Shown: positions 22,571 to 36,016 of the stretch, in pieces
Layout: the number at the start of each line of letters is the position of its first letter
How positions within the stretch are numbered: position 1 is the stretch's first letter
Assembly: GCA_013368315.1 (NCBI GenBank)
Contig: JAACJM010000058.1
Coordinates: forward strand, 354,784-418,783
Origin: Tetrapyrgos nigripes
Taxonomy: Eukaryota > Basidiomycota > Agaricomycetes > Agaricales > Campanellaceae
DNA length: 64,000 bases
Direction of reading: 5' to 3'
Program-made: the position numbers and the translations under genes
Notes under the pieces: model-generated
Databases searched by the model: none
What the model was told of the DNA's origin: nothing
The model's input: the letters and a program-made list of their open reading frames with translations, nothing else

Positions 22571-23199
22571 GTAGCCCTGTGTCTTCAGCAAGTTTGTGGT
22601 GTTTGTGGGTCTGTTTTGACTGCAACCATTCCACCAACCCTCTCCACTCCTTCATTGTCTCTGTAGATCTGAGAGTTCAGTGATGGTGTTGTAGTGGATG
22701 AATGGATGCAGATAAGTAGAGTTGTGAAGTAGATACCTTATAGTGTTGGCCTTTTGTGCCATAGACAGCAATTGTCATGACGTCTATATTTGGTACTATT
22801 TATTTCTTCTTATCTCTGTATCCTCAGATCTTTACACAATATGACTCTTGTTCCACATGCTACACACCGGACCTTTCATTTCTCCGATACAGCTTCCTTT
22901 ACAGCTTTCCTTACAGCCTCCCTTACAGCTTTACTTCTACATATATAAACCCTGTCCTGATACCTGGTTCCCCATCTCGACCTCTTCATCATTGGGACCA
23001 GGTGTGTATTCCCCTTTTCATTACTTCTTTCACCTTTACTGATGGGCACTGTAGTTCCAGTACTTACTGCTGTCTGTTAGTCGAGTTGAGCCTGTAGCTC
23101 CTTGTTATCACTATCTAAGCGCTCACCTCTTTGTGACAGCAATAAGTTGTGTGAGGAGCCAGAAACCAACTGCTTCTGCCCAGCCAATCTCCCACTTGT

Positions 23200-24674
23200 T
23201 TTTTCCTTTCCAGCCCTCTAGTAGCCCTTGCAACATATGCTGATGCCATGGCCTCTGCTGGCATTGGAGTAGGCATGTAGGTCAACAAGTTAGGCTGGCC
23301 CTGGAACAGGTCTGGATATGGGATGTTGAAGGCGTTCTTTCCACCATGACAGGTCAGCTGGCAAGTTTTTAGGTAATCAGTAGTGTGTGTAAGGCTGGGT
23401 GCCTTCTGGTGTTGTGATGAGCTTCTCTAATTCAAATAAGTAGGCTCTGCCTGCAGGCAGTACATAACTGACATGCAGGAGCTTTCTCCAGAGACTAGAA
23501 GCTTCTTTGAGGTCATGGGAGATGGTGCTTTCCCAGTCTATGATTGTGGATAGGTACTTTCATCACTTCTCATGTTTGGTAGGTTCCACTCAAAGCTGAA
23601 GTAGATTGGGGCGTTGCAGAACTGGATATACTTAGAAGTTTCCCATACATGGCTGAGACAGTCAGAGATTCTATTGATATCTGCAAAGTTGTAGCTGTAC
23701 ATCATGTCCTCCTCTGAACAAGGGGAGTCCAAAGAGTGGTCTGTAAGTGGAAAGGAGAAGTCGTCATCAAATTCTTCTGCATGTCCATTTGGGAGTGGTT
23801 CCCCTGTATAGAAGAGTCTGCCCCTGATGTGTTGAACACCTCCTGAGTCTATAACTCTCTGTCAAAGCATGTGGCAGATGGCATTGGCTTGTTCTAGAAG
23901 CTGCTGAAGAATGTGAAGCAGAAGATGGTCATCTACCCATTTGGTGATGGGACCTAGATCCTTCACACAAAGTATCTCCATCCCTGCATCTGCAAGCTTG
24001 CTGAAGGAGCCTCCTGCTGATGTAAGGCCAAACATGTTGCAGGTGTCTGCTGCAAATGTGTCCTCATCAATGCGGACAATGACACCTGCCCACTGATCCA
24101 GACATAGGGGGATGGAACAGTAAGCTTCAGAAACATCACAAACTGCACCCTGAGTTGCAGGCAGGACTGTCCATAGCAAGTGGCATGTGTTAGCAAATGT
24201 CCCCCAGAGACAAGGATACAGGGTGGAGTCAATTTGGGAGCTTATGGATGAGATAGTGATAGGAATGGAGGGAGCTGTTGGTGTCAATGTGAACCGTGTC
24301 ATTGGTTTCAGTGGAAAGGAGAGATTCTGCACAGGGCAAAAGCTTCCAGGCTTCAATGCCTTAGGTATCATAGTGATTGGTGATGCCTTGAAGGGTCCAA
24401 GGACTTCTTTGATGACCTGTTGTGAGTAGGGACTGAGCCAGTGTCCTAGTCGTAATTCTTTCTCGACAATTTTCTGGAATGCTGCTTTGTGTTCTTCAGT
24501 GAAGACATTGTTCAGAGGGAAGAAGGTGTGTTGTATACTGGGTATGCCGACATCAAAGCCTAGTTGTATGTATTTACATAGGAGACTGGTTTCTTCAAGT
24601 GCCTTCTGCCATTCTGCTGCCTCTTGACTTTGGTCCAAGAGGACACTCCTGAGCTCTGTGGTGAATGTCTCCAC
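23200..24674 (-). pseudogene. DIRS-like reverse transcriptase and connection region
   Basis: A 270-codon open frame (24674-23862) carries the RT fingers and palm: SPITMIPKALKPGSFC, QNLSFPLKP, SSISSQID, YPCLWGTF, motif A region CDVSEAYCSIPL with its Asp, MFGLTSAGGSFSKLADA and the catalytic WVDDH. After a stop it continues in another frame (23732-23538) with ISDCLSHVWETSK and FSFEWN, matching the RT/RNase H connection of these elements. The Asp residues of the palm are retained. The frame break downstream and the broken recombinase make the copy inactive. Confidence 0.6.
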
Positions 24675-26211
24675 ATCCTGAGCACTTGTGGGGTATGTGG
24701 CCAGTGGAGAAATAGATGTAGGGGTTTGGTTAGCTTAGTTCATTACATTCAAGAAGCTCAGCTTACTGTAGTAATGTGTTGTTCATTTCCTCTTCTTGTA
24801 TTTCTGACTTGCAGTCATACAAGATTTCTTCGTTGATGACAGATAAGTTGTATGGATCCCCATCTTCATTCGCTTGGTACCAATCTCATCATAGTTTGGT
24901 GTGATAGCGAGTGAAGACTTTCAGCTATAGCTGCTAGCTTGATACATCAAAATAGCTCAATTCAGCATAATTTTGGATGCATTACAGAGCTGAATTCAGC
25001 ATAGGGCCAAAAAACAGGAGAAATGCCAGGTTGTTTCTCATGGGCCATTCAACCAGTGGGAGGGATCTTAGGGGTGGGTCTGGCAGGCTTTTTCCTAATG
25101 GGGCAGTGGATAGGGACCAACAGGTTTTTCCCCCACCTTCTAATTTAATGGAGCAGGGGCAGGGGCTTAGGAGCAGGTTTGGTAGGTTTTTCCCATGGCT
25201 CCAAATTTGATGGGGAGGTGCAGGTGCAAATGAAATAGGGGTAGGGGCTGTGGCTGGCCCAGAAAATGCAAAATAAATTCCCAGAGCCTGTGATAAAAAA
25301 TGGAATAGGTATATGTTAGGGTGTATTTTTGATTGCTGAATCCAAATATGCAATTAGATTTGCAATAACTGCGGTGGTTATGGAGATATGGCCAAAATAC
25401 TGTCTAAAATATATGTGTTGGCAGTACTGACAAAAGAGGAAGGTACTGCATCATGTGCATCCAAAGACCTCTATCTTGTGGTGTAGAGCACACACGTAGA
25501 CAGAGCAGCAGTAGACAGCAGACGATGAGAACCTAGTCCCAAGACAAAGTTAATATTAAGTGAAAACAAGAAATACAGGAGATGCTCACCTAGTCCCAAG
25601 ACAAAGAGGTCAAGATGGGGACTAGGGAGTTACTACTCTAAGCTTATATACACAGAACAGAAAGAAAGATAGAAACTGAGCAAAGCGAATAAAGGAATCA
25701 GAGAACTGTCCAGAACAATCAAAGTACAGCCTGTTGTCCCTGTAAGAGATATATCATGAAAAGATGAACAAAAGATGAACAAGCTGTGTGTAATGTCCCT
25801 GTAAGATGTATCATAAAAAGATGAACAAATGATGAAACAGGGGATAGTAGCTGTGCATAAATGATCAAGGAAAGATGAACAAAAGATAGGGCAAAGGATG
25901 AACAAAACAATGAACAAAAGGCAGTGACTGATGAAGAAAAGAAACAGAAAATGAATGAAAATACCCTGAAGAAACAAACATCCAAAGCACATTCTGTGGT
26001 TAGTACCACCTGCTGTTCAACAAACAGGACAAAGGAAAGGCAAATGGGAGCACTTTGAGGAACATCTGGATGAAAATGACAAAAATCTGGCTATAATCTG
26101 TCTCTCACCCAAAAGGAAGGATGACTTGGACATGGATCTACATTGCTACTGGGATAGGGCTTTGTGAAAGTGCCTTTACTTAAGAAACCCTTTAGCCATA
26201 CCCCCTGGTCT
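24675..26211. other. Repeat-rich stretch without a gene
   Basis: No gene recognised. ACCTAGTCCCAAGACAAAG occurs at 25531-25549 and 25588-25606, and GAATTCAGCATA-like phrases repeat near 24960-25010. A minisatellite is listed separately. Hydrophobic open frames at 25633-26009 (-) are produced by that low-complexity sequence and show no domain. Confidence 0.45.
25730..25945. repeat. Minisatellite of AAAGATGAACAAA units
   Basis: AAAAGATGAACAAAAGATGA and variants recur. A larger unit of about 60 bp, beginning TGTCCCTGTAAGA, appears twice (near 25736 and 25794). Confidence 0.6.
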
Positions 26212-28740
26212 CTATACAGCTATTGAGACTTTTGGACTACCAGGTCCCAATCTCCCATACTGGACCTCAGATGGGGAGACGAAAGATGTATGATTCGATA
26301 AAATACTCCTACACCCTCCTGTATTGATATTCCAAACCCTAATTGTCGTATCTAAACTCCCACTAACAACTCTAAACCTGTCAAAAGTGAGAGAGTAAAT
26401 GGGGGTGTGATGCCTGATGAGGATATGTTTGCATATGTGCTGGTGCTGTCCTATTTTTCCATGTTCAGATTCACCTGGGTAGGTTGTGTTGTTTGAAATC
26501 CTGTCGAAAGAGGAAGGATAAATCCCATGCTCTAACAGCCCCATTGTCACCCCCACTCACTACTACATGGCTGCAGGCATTGAGGGCGTGGATTGGAGAG
26601 GGGTGGGATCCTATGAATGAGTAAGTGGGGTGGGAGGTAAAGGAGGAGAGAGGGGAGAGTTGGGGTTGTTTGGTTAGTAATGGGTAGAGTAGCACATAAG
26701 GAGAAGGAATCAAACTGAGAAAGAGAAACAAGAGAAGCTAGAAGAAGAACGGAGACCACAAACAAATGAACGAAAACTGAAAACAAGAAACTCCCAAAAT
26801 AACAAAACGAGAACACAGACAAGTCCCAAAGAAGCACTGGAGAAGTGAAACTAAATCTGAAAGTAAACCTGGGAACAGAAATGTGAAACCAAAACAAAAC
26901 CAAAAATCCCCCCACCAACAAACTCTCAAACAAACACACAAACTAAAAAACAAATGCGAGACTCACTCAAAGCCTCCTCTCCCCACCTACCTGCCTCCCC
27001 CTCTGTAAATCCCAAACCCTAAGCATCCCATCCAGACTTCCTGACACCCCTACAGCACATCCCACCACCCCACTGGGTTTCCATCCATGTAAAACCTTCA
27101 AACACCTTGCCATACCCCCATGTCCCTCAAATGTATGGACACAAGCCCCACTCTCCACATCCCACAACCTCCTGATAGAAGGAGCATGTGTGATTCCCAA
27201 ATGAGATGGAGGTGGAGTGGAGGCCTCTGAAATGAGGAACAGGAGGAGAACCATGGGTGTAGATGTAGGTGTAGGTGTAGACAAAAACATAGACACAGAC
27301 GTAGATGTAGAAACAGGTTGAGAGTGGGAAGGTCCGTGATGAATGAAGGAGTCGGCGTCAACCCCAACCTGACCCTTAACTCAGGAGTCAACCTCCTCGA
27401 TAGATCATAGGGTACTGGGTTCCTTGCCATTGCCATTCTCCTCCTCCAGTTGTTCCCTGTTCTCTAGCTTCCCCCATTCTCTGCTTCTCCTTCCTGTCCG
27501 ACTTAGTACCTATATCCTCCCCACCTAAATCCTCAACCACCTCTTCCCATCTCTCAATTAAGCCCAGACACCATACACCCAAAGCACCACTTCTCCCCTC
27601 CTTACTTCTCGCTTCATGTTTACCTATCCCTTCTCTGTCCTTCTCCTCATGTACTGTCCTATGTACCAGTGTCCTATCCAATACCCTGTCTGTGCCAAGA
27701 ATACATGTATTCACGAATTTACTAGTCTGCAGATAGTCCAGTGCGAGGAGAGCATAAGAGAGGTTGTCATGAATCCCTTCCTGTCTTTGCTTCCAGACCC
27801 TGTCCTACATTCCTTCTACTTCCTTTGTTCTAGATCTTGTCTCCTGGTACCTATGACTTCTATCTTCTTTGATACATCATTTATCTGACTGACAGATCAT
27901 ATCTGCTTCTATGGCACATATTGACATCACTTAGACACCTGATCATCATCCTATGATAGCTTCCCTTAGTACCTGCTGATCTAGCTTCATACTTTCATAT
28001 ATTTACTATAGGGCTTCGTAGATAGGTCTCCAGTCTGTCCACTTGTATCCCTTAGGTCCATACTACTCAGCTTGTCTCAGTACTATGTTGACATAGGCCT
28101 ACCTTTGGCTTGCTCACTATCTATCTATTCTACTTGCCTTGTCATCGTCTATTGCCTCTGTGTGGTGGCCTGAGAGGTTACCAGTACCCAACCTGACCTG
28201 TTCTTGACAGAGGTGGTGATTGTCATGCCGGTAGTTGACAAAGACTCAGTTGATGAGGAGGGAGTGGAAGCTCTAGAGCTTGAGGCTGAGAAAGAGAGAT
28301 TGGGTGTGGATGTGGACAAAGAGGGCCTTGGACGTCTTGGCTCAGACTCAGCATTAGGTGTCCATGTTTCCGCCTTCACTCCAGTTCCAGGTGGAGGTGA
28401 GGTTGGGTTGGGTGGCACTCATCGTGGTTGTCATGCATACAAATGTGTACAAACCAAGTATGGTCCGAATGCCAACTCTCACAGTGCCAAAGACCCCTAT
28501 CACCAAACTTGTCTGTGTCACAGCATGATTTTGTCTATCTATCTATTCATCTGTTCTGGTAGCATTGCTGTATTTGCAGGGAAGGATGACATAAGGAAAG
28601 GATGAAAAAACAATTACCACCTGCTTCTGGCCTTGCCAAAAGAAAGATAGTATCCATTCTTTTCTATCAGGTTTTGAATACCAGAGCAGACTTTACGGAG
28701 CGAGGAGAGGTCAGGATGGAGGAGAGGTCAGGTTTCCGGT
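26212..28740 (-). pseudogene. F-box/WD40 (Cdc4-like) gene, copy A, decayed
   Basis: Minus-strand pieces match an F-box/WD40 substrate adaptor of an SCF ubiquitin ligase: a Pro/Ser-rich region (EPRRPRPSLSTSTPN), the first blade start (TTSVKNRSGWVLV), WEEVVEDLGGEDIG, a blade with WDVESGACVHTFEGH, another with VSGSLDGMLRVWDLQRG, then DNGAVRAWDL and a late blade (PIYSLTFDRFRVVSGSLDTT). Introns plausibly separate several of these, but the F-box is not readable and frames break between blades. Copy B at 36440-38390 has the same order and strand. This copy keeps more of the C-terminal propeller; copy B keeps more of the N-terminus. Confidence 0.6.
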
Positions 28741-29863
28741 CAACATGTAAAGGAAACGCTAATGCCAACTCAGCAAAATAAGCTAACGGAGAGCATCAGA
28801 ATTCTACGGTTGCCATTTGTAATGACAGCATTCAGGTGAGCTTCTTTAATTCCTCGTATTTATGGTGTATTTATCTCAAGGTGAATGTCGAATTACTATC
28901 AACTATAGCCACATCCATCATCCCCATCCCCGGTGCAGTGTATAGGTAGAGATTAGTACAGAGACACGAGGGGGTAAAAAACAACGACAATTAATATCAA
29001 GGGGCTCCAAGGGGGTGGTGGAATAGAAATTCCATACATCCCCTCCAAAAAAAAATTAGCAAGACCCTTCAACTCCCCCCCTCTCCTTCCATATATGGTA
29101 AATCCGAAGTCACATGCTACCTTATAAGATATAGATAAAGTCACATGTATTGATAATTACTAATCAGATTGTCCACAATGAGGAGGGAGGACCTCAGATA
29201 TCCTCAAACCAACTTCAAATGAATTGATTGATACATTTCTCATTCTGAAATAGCACTGCCTACTACCCACCACACCACAATGATGACAGGTTCACACACC
29301 GAAAAGACCAGAATATCTACTCAACGGATAGCTGACCGGATATGTATACAAAAATGAGATATATTTGGAAACTAGATATAAGTACAAAAAGATGATGTAT
29401 CTGTAAGCTAGATATTTGAACAGAAAGCTGCTATATATGGATGCTTTTTAGTATATTTGATTGGTGTGTAGACATTCTATATCAAAGCTATTAGAAGAAG
29501 TACAAAAAGATCGAGAATCAAGAATCCGGACATTGTTACGGATGTGCGTCCAAGAAGACAATAAAACCGGCTTCCAGATATGGGTGCCAATAGCTCATAT
29601 GTCCGTTGAGCGGATATAGGAAGAAACAGAACAACTGTTCCGAAAGAAGAAATATTCAAAATCTGTAATTTCCAAGTACAGGAGAATGTTACGAGTACGT
29701 TGCTAGGGTGGGAGACTCAGTAAGCGCATAGTTGTACATTGTCAGGACAGCAAATAAATAAGAAAACTCCTACTGTAAGGTCACTGGTCACCGTTGCCAT
29801 CCATCTGGCCTCGTCAGCGTGCAGCCAATGGCCATCCACACAAAACCCTTCTAAAATATAATT
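28741..29863. other. Intergenic stretch 3' of VPS10
   Basis: AT-rich and without a recognised gene. Phrases such as AGTACAAAAAGAT recur near 29380 and 29500, and GGATA-flanked CGTTGAGCGGATAT/CAACGGATAGCTGACCGGAT phrases near 29320 and 29600 suggest a decayed repeat. Confidence 0.4.
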
Positions 29864-32800
29864 TTACTCCTCATCATGGAAACGCAGGATTTGGGCATCT
29901 TCATCAGCAGGTAAATTCCTATATCCACGGCGAGTGCTATAACCGAACGAAAGCGAGATGCGTCCCAATCGTAGACGATTCCACCAGGGGAACGACGGAT
30001 CGTCAGGAGGAAGTTGGATAGTTCTAGACAAGAAAAGAACAAAGTTAGACTGAATAACCGACACTTGGACCAGTGAAAAGGACACCTCACCCTCTAGCCA
30101 TTCCACTCTTACGATAATACCACATTCCAACCAAACCGGTAAAGGCAACCAGAATAAGGATGACTGTGCACCAGAATAGCCAACTATGACCACCGGTATC
30201 TGAGCAAGGATGAGCAAGACCATGATCCCTAGTATCACCACCCTCGCAACTCGAGTAAGGGATTTTTCGATACGCAGTACGCTCATACCAGTAATCCGCA
30301 CCACTTGCGCACTGGCTGTCTGGGTCATCTGGTAAGGGCTGCATTCCGGGCACTAGCTCGCACTTGTTGTTCGAGTTCCTGACATAGTTGAATTCACTGA
30401 ATCGACGTCAGTCAGGCAGGGTGAGAACCGGAGTCAAAGCAAGAACAACGTACCATTCAAAATCAGTTTCAGTACAGGGGCAATTATCTTGGACTTCGGG
30501 ATCTTTCAATTTCTGACCGCCAACATAACATTGGGCATCTCTGAGACGGCGGTGGTAGAGCGTCTGGCATGGCAAAGAGCGTAAGTGGGATATAAGGGAT
30601 ATCACTGCTGCTTTCACTCACCCGGTGCCCAAACAAGCAGCTCTGATCACGCTCTTCACTGGGACTCCAAAACTCGAAATCGTCGGTTTGTGAGTTGTCG
30701 GGATCCAATACACCTGATAGAAAAAGTATCAGCAAACTGGTGCTCCATGCTCTCAAGACAAACACGCGCATTTCCTGTTTATCAACGCCGAGAAATCTAT
30801 ATGCACCGCAACCGTCTTCCTACCATGACTAGGATATTCCCCAAAGAGGACAAACCTGCGGCTGGTAGCGCTTGCAACTGTGGCAATGAACCTAACGCGG
30901 ACCTTCTCATCTGAGCTAAACTGGTACTCTCTCCACGTTAGACCCTGGTCAGTACTGTATATCACGTGGTCCGTAGGTCCTTTGTCGTTGGCCATGATGA
31001 GGATAGACCCAGAATCACCGAATTCCCAAAGGTGGGCCTCTTTGTGAACCTCATCCCAGTTAAAGCCTCCATCACGACTCATGAAAGTGTCACTAGATGT
31101 GTAGCCAATGAGTTCTTCTCCGACGTTGCCAACGGCCATGATCAACCCGACGACGGAATGACTGCTGTACGTTGCCCGTGGATCCGTCCGTCCACTGTAC
31201 CCGTGTACGTGAAGATTGCAGCTCTGGAAAAAAATGAATCAGACCTAGGAACAACGAAACGCAGACGAACGCACAGTGGTACCACATGGGTAAGGGTTTC
31301 CTAGAGAATCTTTCTGAGGTGGTTTGAGATATTTCCAGGTACTGCCTGCAATTCCAATGGGAATGATTACCCAACAACACAAAGCAAGTATAATTCACGC
31401 ACCATCATTATGCGTAATCTTCGTCCTCAAAGACTTCCTGCCAGTCATACTCGCCTCTAACGGATTCGCAACGACGTTGACTAAGGCAATACCATCCAAG
31501 CCAATCATCTTCTCAAAGTCAACGTAGCCTCTCTCGTCCCTGTTCACGTTCTCTGCAGCCAGGATGAAATAGGTTCCGTTGGAGTTGGATTTGAGGATGT
31601 TGCCCCAGTAGGGGAAGGGCGGTTCGGACGTAGTCTTGTGGAGGAAAAGACTGTTTGTTGAAGACTCCAGCACGGTGTATGCCTGTAATGCGATGACGGC
31701 ATCAGATATAATCTCTCCTAGACAAGGACAAGATACATACATGAGAATCAGGCCCCATGCCAGGAGGGAACATTCCGGGAGCAAAGTTGACGCCGTCAAG
31801 AGAAACTTGAAGCTCCAGGGATTGACGAAAAGGTGACATCTGAAGATAGGCGAAGTTCAGTACACGACCTTTATGCATATGACAGACTTCCGTACCTCAG
31901 CGACGACCAAATACTCGGAGAACTTGGCAAAGCCAACCACTTCATCAAACAGCTTCTGCTTTTTCCTGAAGAATTCCTTTCCTTCCACCAGTTCCAGCCT
32001 ATTCTCCGCCGACATCATCCTCTGGGACCCTTGCTTTATCGAATAGGATTCACAGATGATCTCCGTAGGATCAGCGCTCAACTTGGTGTCGACCGTCCAA
32101 GCACAATTGACCACGAATTTTTCGACAAAATTCCAACCGTGTCCATTGTCAGTGGAGTAATGCGCTTCAGCATGACACTTTGAGATACTGCCATCTTCGC
32201 AGTCGACGTTTCCGACCCAAATGAGGTTGTCTGACCGAGGCTGGAATCGAAGGACTTGTGCACGGAAAGTATTTGGTGGAGAGGGTGTATTGCGCCTGTT
32301 CCATGAACGGCCAAAATCGGTGGTAGTGTAGAAGTAGTCGTTTCTGGTGAGAAGGTAGGCCCTGTCGTTGCTGTAAGGATGATGATAGAACGCCACGAAA
32401 CGCTCTCCCTCTTCAACTTGAACCCAAGTAAAGCCTTCGTTGCGAGATAACCAAATAGAGCCATCCACAAGGCGGACGAGGATAGTCTGTTAATAATATT
32501 GTTACTCCAGATGTAGAGTACGATAGGAAAAAAGAAGACCAACCTTTGAATCACGGAAATAGGCTTGTTGGGCTACAGTACTTGGGAATTCGTGCTGTTG
32601 GCAAATTTAGCATGTATGAACGGCAGAAATAATGGAATAAATACATACAATTCGGTGCGCAATCTGCCCTTCGGCGGGTTGGGCTAATAATAACCTGATT
32701 AAAACTCCCTCTTGTTAACAAATGTCGGTAATGCTCACCTTGCGAACAATCCTTCTCGACCGGCTCATCCTTCTTTTTACCACCTTCACATGTATTCCCT

Positions 32801-35112
32801 GGAATCTTCCTCCAACCCGAGGGACCCATGTATGTTTGTGAAGGTACAGCACAGACACCCGCAGGAATGTGCTCTGGTCCACTAGGCTCACATTGATGTC
32901 CACTACGGACAAAGTTGTAATCACTGCAACAGGTATTAGCAGAGGCCACCGAGAAACAACAAAAAGCCTACCACTCAAAATCGATATCTGAGCATTCACA
33001 GTTGTCCTCATATCCCACAGGGTCTTCGAACTTCGCGCCGACATAGCAGTTTGCACTAGGCTTACGCCTTTTGTACCATTGCTACATGGGATATCAGCTT
33101 TCTAGAAAGCAGACGCTGAAAGAACAAGACTTACTTTATGGCCCATCAAACATTCCGAGTTACGTGCACGAGTATACCACTTCTCAAAATCGGCCTCGTC
33201 ACATTTCCTATCACGGATGTCTGCAAAATCAAGATGGATAAGCACATAACGGCCAATCTCATTTGTCTGGTCATGTCGAGCAACTTGAGCAGATAAAAGG
33301 AACTTCTGGGACGTCGAATTGGGAAGAGTGACGAGGGCTTTGGCGCGGAGGCGAACAGGTAATTGATATGTATTCCTACGAAAACAATATGAGCAGATAT
33401 ACCAGAGATAAACGCCAGACGGTTTGAAGGCTCACCAAGTATCACCCATATCCAGGGAATAGGAAACACGATCTGTCCCATCTTCATCATTGATAGCAAC
33501 TATGATACTCCCCGAGTCACCAAACTCGTACACATGCGGATCTCTTTGCACCATTTTCCAAGTGAGGCCGGCGTCCCTACTGAGAAACAGGTCACACTCC
33601 TCATACGGTGCCAATGCCTTCCCTATGGACCCTACACCCATAACCAATCCTGGTGCAGGCGAAGAAAAGATCCTTCCGAAATTGTGCGAAGACGTGACGG
33701 AATGTAAATGAAGAGAGCATTCGTCAAGGTCGGCAGTGTTACAACCTACTCTGTCGCCATTGACCTGAGTGGAGGGTGCATTGAGAGGAGACCAGGTGCG
33801 TCCGTCATCATACGTGATCTTGGACCTCAATTGCTTGGGGGCGTGTCGACCTTCTACTACTTCTGCGTTGGAGATAACGTGTCCGATACCGACTCCTTCA
33901 CCACCATAGATGGGTTCGTAATCCAGATAATCCATCTCATTCCTGTTTGTATCCTTGAGACTTTCCACAAAGTACTTTCCGTTGGAGTCGCTGACGAAAA
34001 GCGTGCCAACAGCTCCGGTGTCATGAAGGACGTCAACGGCGAGAGAGTGGATAGTGGACTCGACTATTGTGTACGCGTTTTCTCGGAGCTGCACAAATGA
34101 TGCATGAGGGAACTGCGCTTTTCCCCATGACTTGGTGTCCACAGTGACATAGAGATGCATGTCGCCAGTGCTGTGCGTAGACACGTCCTTCATTGCGACG
34201 ACCGCAAACTTGGATACAATGGCGAAAGCGAAGACGCCTCTGGCATTCTCTTCTCCCATTCCAAGATCCTCTATTTTCTTCTCGGTTTGGAAGAAGTCCG
34301 TACTTGAAAAGAGTCGGCTGGAAGACAAGGAACGGTCGCCTGCGTTGGCGTCGAAACCAACGCAGTAGATTAGGTCGTCATGGGCTTCGTGCTTGAAAGC
34401 AACACTGCTGTGGGCAAACTGGCAGCGTGCGCTGTCTCTGAAGAGAAGACGCGCATCGGAACTGAAGGCTTCTGTCGTGTAATAAGTCTGCGCAGACGGG
34501 TCAGAAGTGTTGTAAATTTGAGGCAAAGGTAACGCACTTCGTCATGGCAAATTGCACCCCAGCCATCCTTGTCGCAATCTGTGCCTTGATAGAGTATGTA
34601 GCCCGGTTTTTTTGCGTGGAAAGAAAGAGGTTTCGTTGCGAAAGAGGGTTTCACAGGAACGTCGAAAGGTCGCCAGGTCTTGCCCCGATCCTCTGTACGG
34701 TAGTGCCTCTTGCCCGCGGTCAAAACAAAGCCCTGTCCAAAGGATCCATAAATGTACGTTATGCAGCACAAGGATTACGCACATATTGGTTATTGAAAGG
34801 ATGCTCAATAAACATAAGCGCTTCATGCTTCGGAATTCCATCCGCGATGTTCCAGGACTTCCCCTCATCCTGAGACACATAGATATTTCCTTCCACAGAG
34901 TCAAAATAGACAACGCTCTTGATAAATTTGTCAGAAAAAGCGGTATATAACTCTGCAAGAAGACCTACTGTTGTATCATCGAAGAAAACCAGTCTTGTCG
35001 GCAAATTTTCGAATGTAGCCAGTGAATGAGAGGGCTTTTGAGCCCACGAAGAAGAGAGAAGAAGAAAGTAGAGATAGAACAGCAGAGCAGCTGCTCTCAG
35101 TCGCAGTATCAT
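29864..35112 (-). CDS. VPS10: Vacuolar sorting receptor Vps10 (sortilin family)
   Basis: A type I membrane receptor that binds vacuolar hydrolases in the late Golgi and cycles to endosomes through retromer. ATG at 35112 starts a signal peptide ([16 protein letters not shown]). Exon 1 ends at 34783; exon 2 is 34732-34538; exon 3 is 34487-33436; many short exons follow. Two Vps10 beta-propeller domains are seen, each with Asp-box phrases ([49 protein letters not shown]) and each followed by a Cys-rich Sortilin_C segment ([24 protein letters not shown]). One transmembrane helix ([22 protein letters not shown]) comes next, then a tail with [11 protein letters not shown] and an acidic end (RFHDEE). 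No stops or frame breaks were found in the exons, and I judge it intact. Confidence 0.85.
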
Positions 35113-35159
35113 GGTGGCTGCGGTCCAAGCCCAGACTTGACGTGTCCTGGAAACCAAAT

Positions 35160-35192
35160 TCGGGATCATATATATATAATACATATATAGTC
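35160..35192 (-). promoter_or_regulatory. TATA-like core promoter of VPS10
   Basis: An alternating AT run containing TATATATATAAT lies about 60-75 bp upstream of the VPS10 start codon on its strand, suitable for a TATA element. Confidence 0.4.
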
Positions 35193-35231
35193 GCCCGGAA
35201 ATCTATCCTAATCTATCTATCCATCTATCTG

Positions 35232-35328
35232 AGGATCGCGGGACACCACATATTTCACGCCTGTGTCCTGTAGTATACACTGTCTCGCTACAATGTCCCG
35301 CTAGTCCCATCACATGTCCCGCGATCCT
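35232..35328. repeat. 97-bp segment bounded by a perfect 14-bp inverted repeat
   Basis: AGGATCGCGGGACA (35232-35245) is the exact complement of TGTCCCGCGATCCT (35315-35328), and a further TGTCCCGC occurs at 35294. It lies 120 bp upstream of the VPS10 start. It may be a tiny MITE or a regulatory hairpin. No clear target duplication flanks it. Confidence 0.6.
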
Positions 35329-36016
35329 GAGTTCCCGGACACTCTCATAATTGACGCGCGTCCGCCGTCGAGACGAGCCACAAACTTCAGCTTCTGTCTA
35401 GATTTGTCTGGGTGTCTTCATTTAGTGAGACATCTCTCATATTCCAAAAAATATCAACGTGCATTTATAGAACCACAAAAAACCTCAAAAATGCTCCAGA
35501 GACGAGTGACTGTGCCAACCAAGCGCTAACCCATCCAACATCGTCCTCCCGAACCATCAAATAACCCTAACAACCAGCCAAACTCACAGCTGCTGCGCAG
35601 AAAAGATCGATATCATAAAAGATGGTCGTAGATCACATATGCATCAGCAAAAACCCAGAGACTGTCACAGACATGGGAACACTTGGAAATGACCCTACAG
35701 CATGTTAGTACATGTAAAATACAGGATGTAGAGTACCTGGTTCAGGTCGATACACGTTGATTATAGTCTGTACAGGGAATCCTGGTACAGGTACTCCCCA
35801 TGATGTTTGTATCCTTTTACAGGTAAAACAGAATGTCGAATATGTACGTGCTCTGCAGGATGCATTCGTTCTACAGCCTGAGGTACATGGACTAGGTCGT
35901 ACAGGCTGGGTCAGTCACTGTGGATATCTCTGAACAAATAATAACAGACCACCCTAATAATATGATCCTTGCGACACGTAGATGGATATATGGGACTGTA
36001 ATGATTGATTACTACT
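35329..36016. other. Stretch with CAGG/TACAGG motifs, no gene
   Basis: TACAGG, TTCAGG and CAGGT recur between about 35700 and 35915, reminiscent of the CAGGT array at 5660-5882 but less regular. No coding features seen. Confidence 0.4.

Larger units (their letters stand above)
21110..24674 (-). mobile_element. DIRS-like retroelement (RT/RNase H plus tyrosine recombinase), decayed
   Basis: On the minus strand an RT of the Agaricomycete DIRS-like type is followed by a connecting/RNase H-like region and then a tyrosine recombinase, the gene order of DIRS elements, which integrate by recombinase rather than integrase. The expected inverted or split terminal repeats were not found. The frames are broken in several places. 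Confidence 0.55.

Noticed and set aside
25633..26009. Highly hydrophobic minus-strand frames resembling membrane proteins
   Set aside because: They arise from the AAAGATGAACAAA minisatellite read on the opposite strand. The Phe/Leu/Ser richness is compositional.
27240..27320. GTAGGTGTAG repeats as a separate minisatellite or telomere-like tract
   Set aside because: The same tract sits at the matching place in F-box copy B (about 37345-37400) and encodes a Pro/Thr or His/Leu linker, so it belongs to the gene.
31833..34950. Several plus-strand frames over 100 codons inside VPS10
   Set aside because: VPS10 exons on the minus strand explain this region with conserved domains. The opposite frames have none.
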